From an uncultured Clostridia bacterium (GTDB lineage: Bacteria > Bacillota > Clostridia > Oscillospirales > Oscillospiraceae), in NCBI GenBank assembly GCA_947176425.1, contig CAMWQV010000102.1:1-7090 (forward strand): a DNA stretch of 7,090 nucleotides, read 5' to 3'. Below are positions 6,449-7,090 of the stretch, piece after piece (positions within the stretch are counted from its first letter, which is position 1; the number at the start of each line of letters is the position of its first letter). The translations under genes were made by a program, and so were the position numbers. The notes beneath the pieces are model-generated. The model searched no databases. It saw nothing but the letters and a program-made list of their open reading frames with translations, and was not told the DNA's origin.

Positions 6449-7090
6449 TAAAACAGCGCTGTGCTGTCATCGCTCAGTCTCTTGGAAAGATAGTTCGCTC
6501 CCATGACCAGGATAAAGGAGACCACTGACTTAAAGAGACCGACAGCAGTACCGAAGGAGTACATACCGTTGCGCAGGCCGTAGCGGTATGCGTAAGTGTC
6601 CAACACGTCGGCATAGTCCAGAATGGAGCTATTGCTCATCAGCAGTTGCTGTTCATAGCCGGTGTTCAGGACACCGCCGATAGCCAGAATCAGCATCGTG
6701 AGGATGGTGGGCTTCAGCGCAGGCAGAGTCATGTAGCGGATGCGCTGCCAACGGGTCGCCCCGTCAATTTCGGCAGCTTCGTACATATCCTGCTCAATGC
6801 CGGAAACGGCGGCTAAGTAAATGATGGCGTTATAGCCCATGCCTTTCCATGCGTTGGCAATGGCGATAATCCACCAGAAGTAAGGGCCATGGCGGAAGAA
6901 CTGGACGGGTTCACTAATCAGATGCAGTCCCATCAGGAGGTTGTTAATCACGCCGTCAGAGGACAGGAAGGTTAGGAAGATGTTGGCCGCAATAACCCAA
7001 GAAATGAAATAGGGCAGATAGGTTCCCGTCTGCACAAAGGACTTGGCGAACTTGTTCTTGACTTCGTTGAGCAGGATAGCCAGTATAATG
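6448..7090 (-). CDS. lplB: LplB-type ABC sugar transporter permease (5' part outside window)
   Basis: Inner-membrane permease of a CUT1-type carbohydrate ABC importer, one half of a permease heterodimer with the next gene. The 213 visible residues begin in the hydrophobic/amphipathic stretch before FVQTGTYLPYFISWVI, a hallmark of LplB proteins (normally about 300 residues, so roughly the first third is missing). The cytoplasmic EAA loop that docks to the ATPase is clear at about 6789-6710: YEAAEIDGATRW, then LPALKP. Several membrane segments are evident, including the last one before the C-terminus ANYLSKRLSDDSTALF. The frame is open to the window edge; the GTG at 7035 encodes an internal valine and is not a start. 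The TAA stop lies 11 bases before the next start, so the two permeases are co-translated. Substrate cannot be read from a permease; the neighbouring hydrolases suggest alpha-galactosides. Family assignment is firm. Confidence 0.93.
   Translation of the reverse strand, partial: IILAILLNEVKNKFAKSFVQTGTYLPYFISWVIAANIFLTFLSSDGVINNLLMGLHLISEPVQFFRHGPYFWWIIAIANAWKGMGYNAIIYLAAVSGIEQDMYEAAEIDGATRWQRIRYMTLPALKPTILTMLILAIGGVLNTGYEQQLLMSNSSILDYADVLDTYAYRYGLRNGMYSFGTAVGLFKSVVSFILVMGANYLSKRLSDDSTALF

Noticed and set aside
6448..7035. GTG at 7035 as the start of the LplB-type permease
   Set aside because: The frame continues upstream to the window edge with LplB-like residues (ILLNEVKNKFAKSF), so this GTG is an internal valine.

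Overview
The window is one stretch of a carbohydrate-uptake and degradation operon, read entirely on the minus strand (right to left). It suits an anaerobic, gut- or rumen-type Firmicute (Lachnospiraceae/Oscillospiraceae-like). That guess rests on the LplABC-type ABC transporter without its own ATPase, strong AGGAGG-type ribosome binding sites before each gene, tight gene packing and roughly balanced base composition. No rRNA or other marker is present, so genus cannot be named.

Layout in order of transcription: (1) 7090-6448, an LplB-type permease missing its N-terminus at the window edge; (2) 6436-5546, the partner YtcP/LplC-type permease, complete; (3) 5529-3937, a large LplA-type extracellular solute-binding protein with a lipoprotein-like signal peptide in which the lipobox cysteine codon reads glycine; (4) 3915-3879, a perfect 15-bp hairpin with a T run, an intrinsic terminator or attenuator; (5) 3797-1836, a 653-residue clan GH-D (GH27/GH36-like) glycoside hydrolase; (6) 1814-1, a typical GH36 alpha-galactosidase running off the left edge with its active site complete. 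No gap reaches 300 bases; the longest is the 139-base spacer holding the hairpin.

Together the genes describe import of an oligosaccharide carrying alpha-galactosyl or related residues, followed by cleavage in the cytoplasm, since neither hydrolase has a signal peptide. The transporter would borrow an ATPase encoded elsewhere (MsmX-like), as is known for this family. The GH36 enzyme keeps the full galactose-binding signature. The other hydrolase has DAGW where the family normally has DDGW, so the two probably do not have the same substrate.

Nothing here amounts to a new kind of system. The points worth checking are the missing lipobox cysteine, the altered substrate motif, and the hairpin separating transport from degradation genes.
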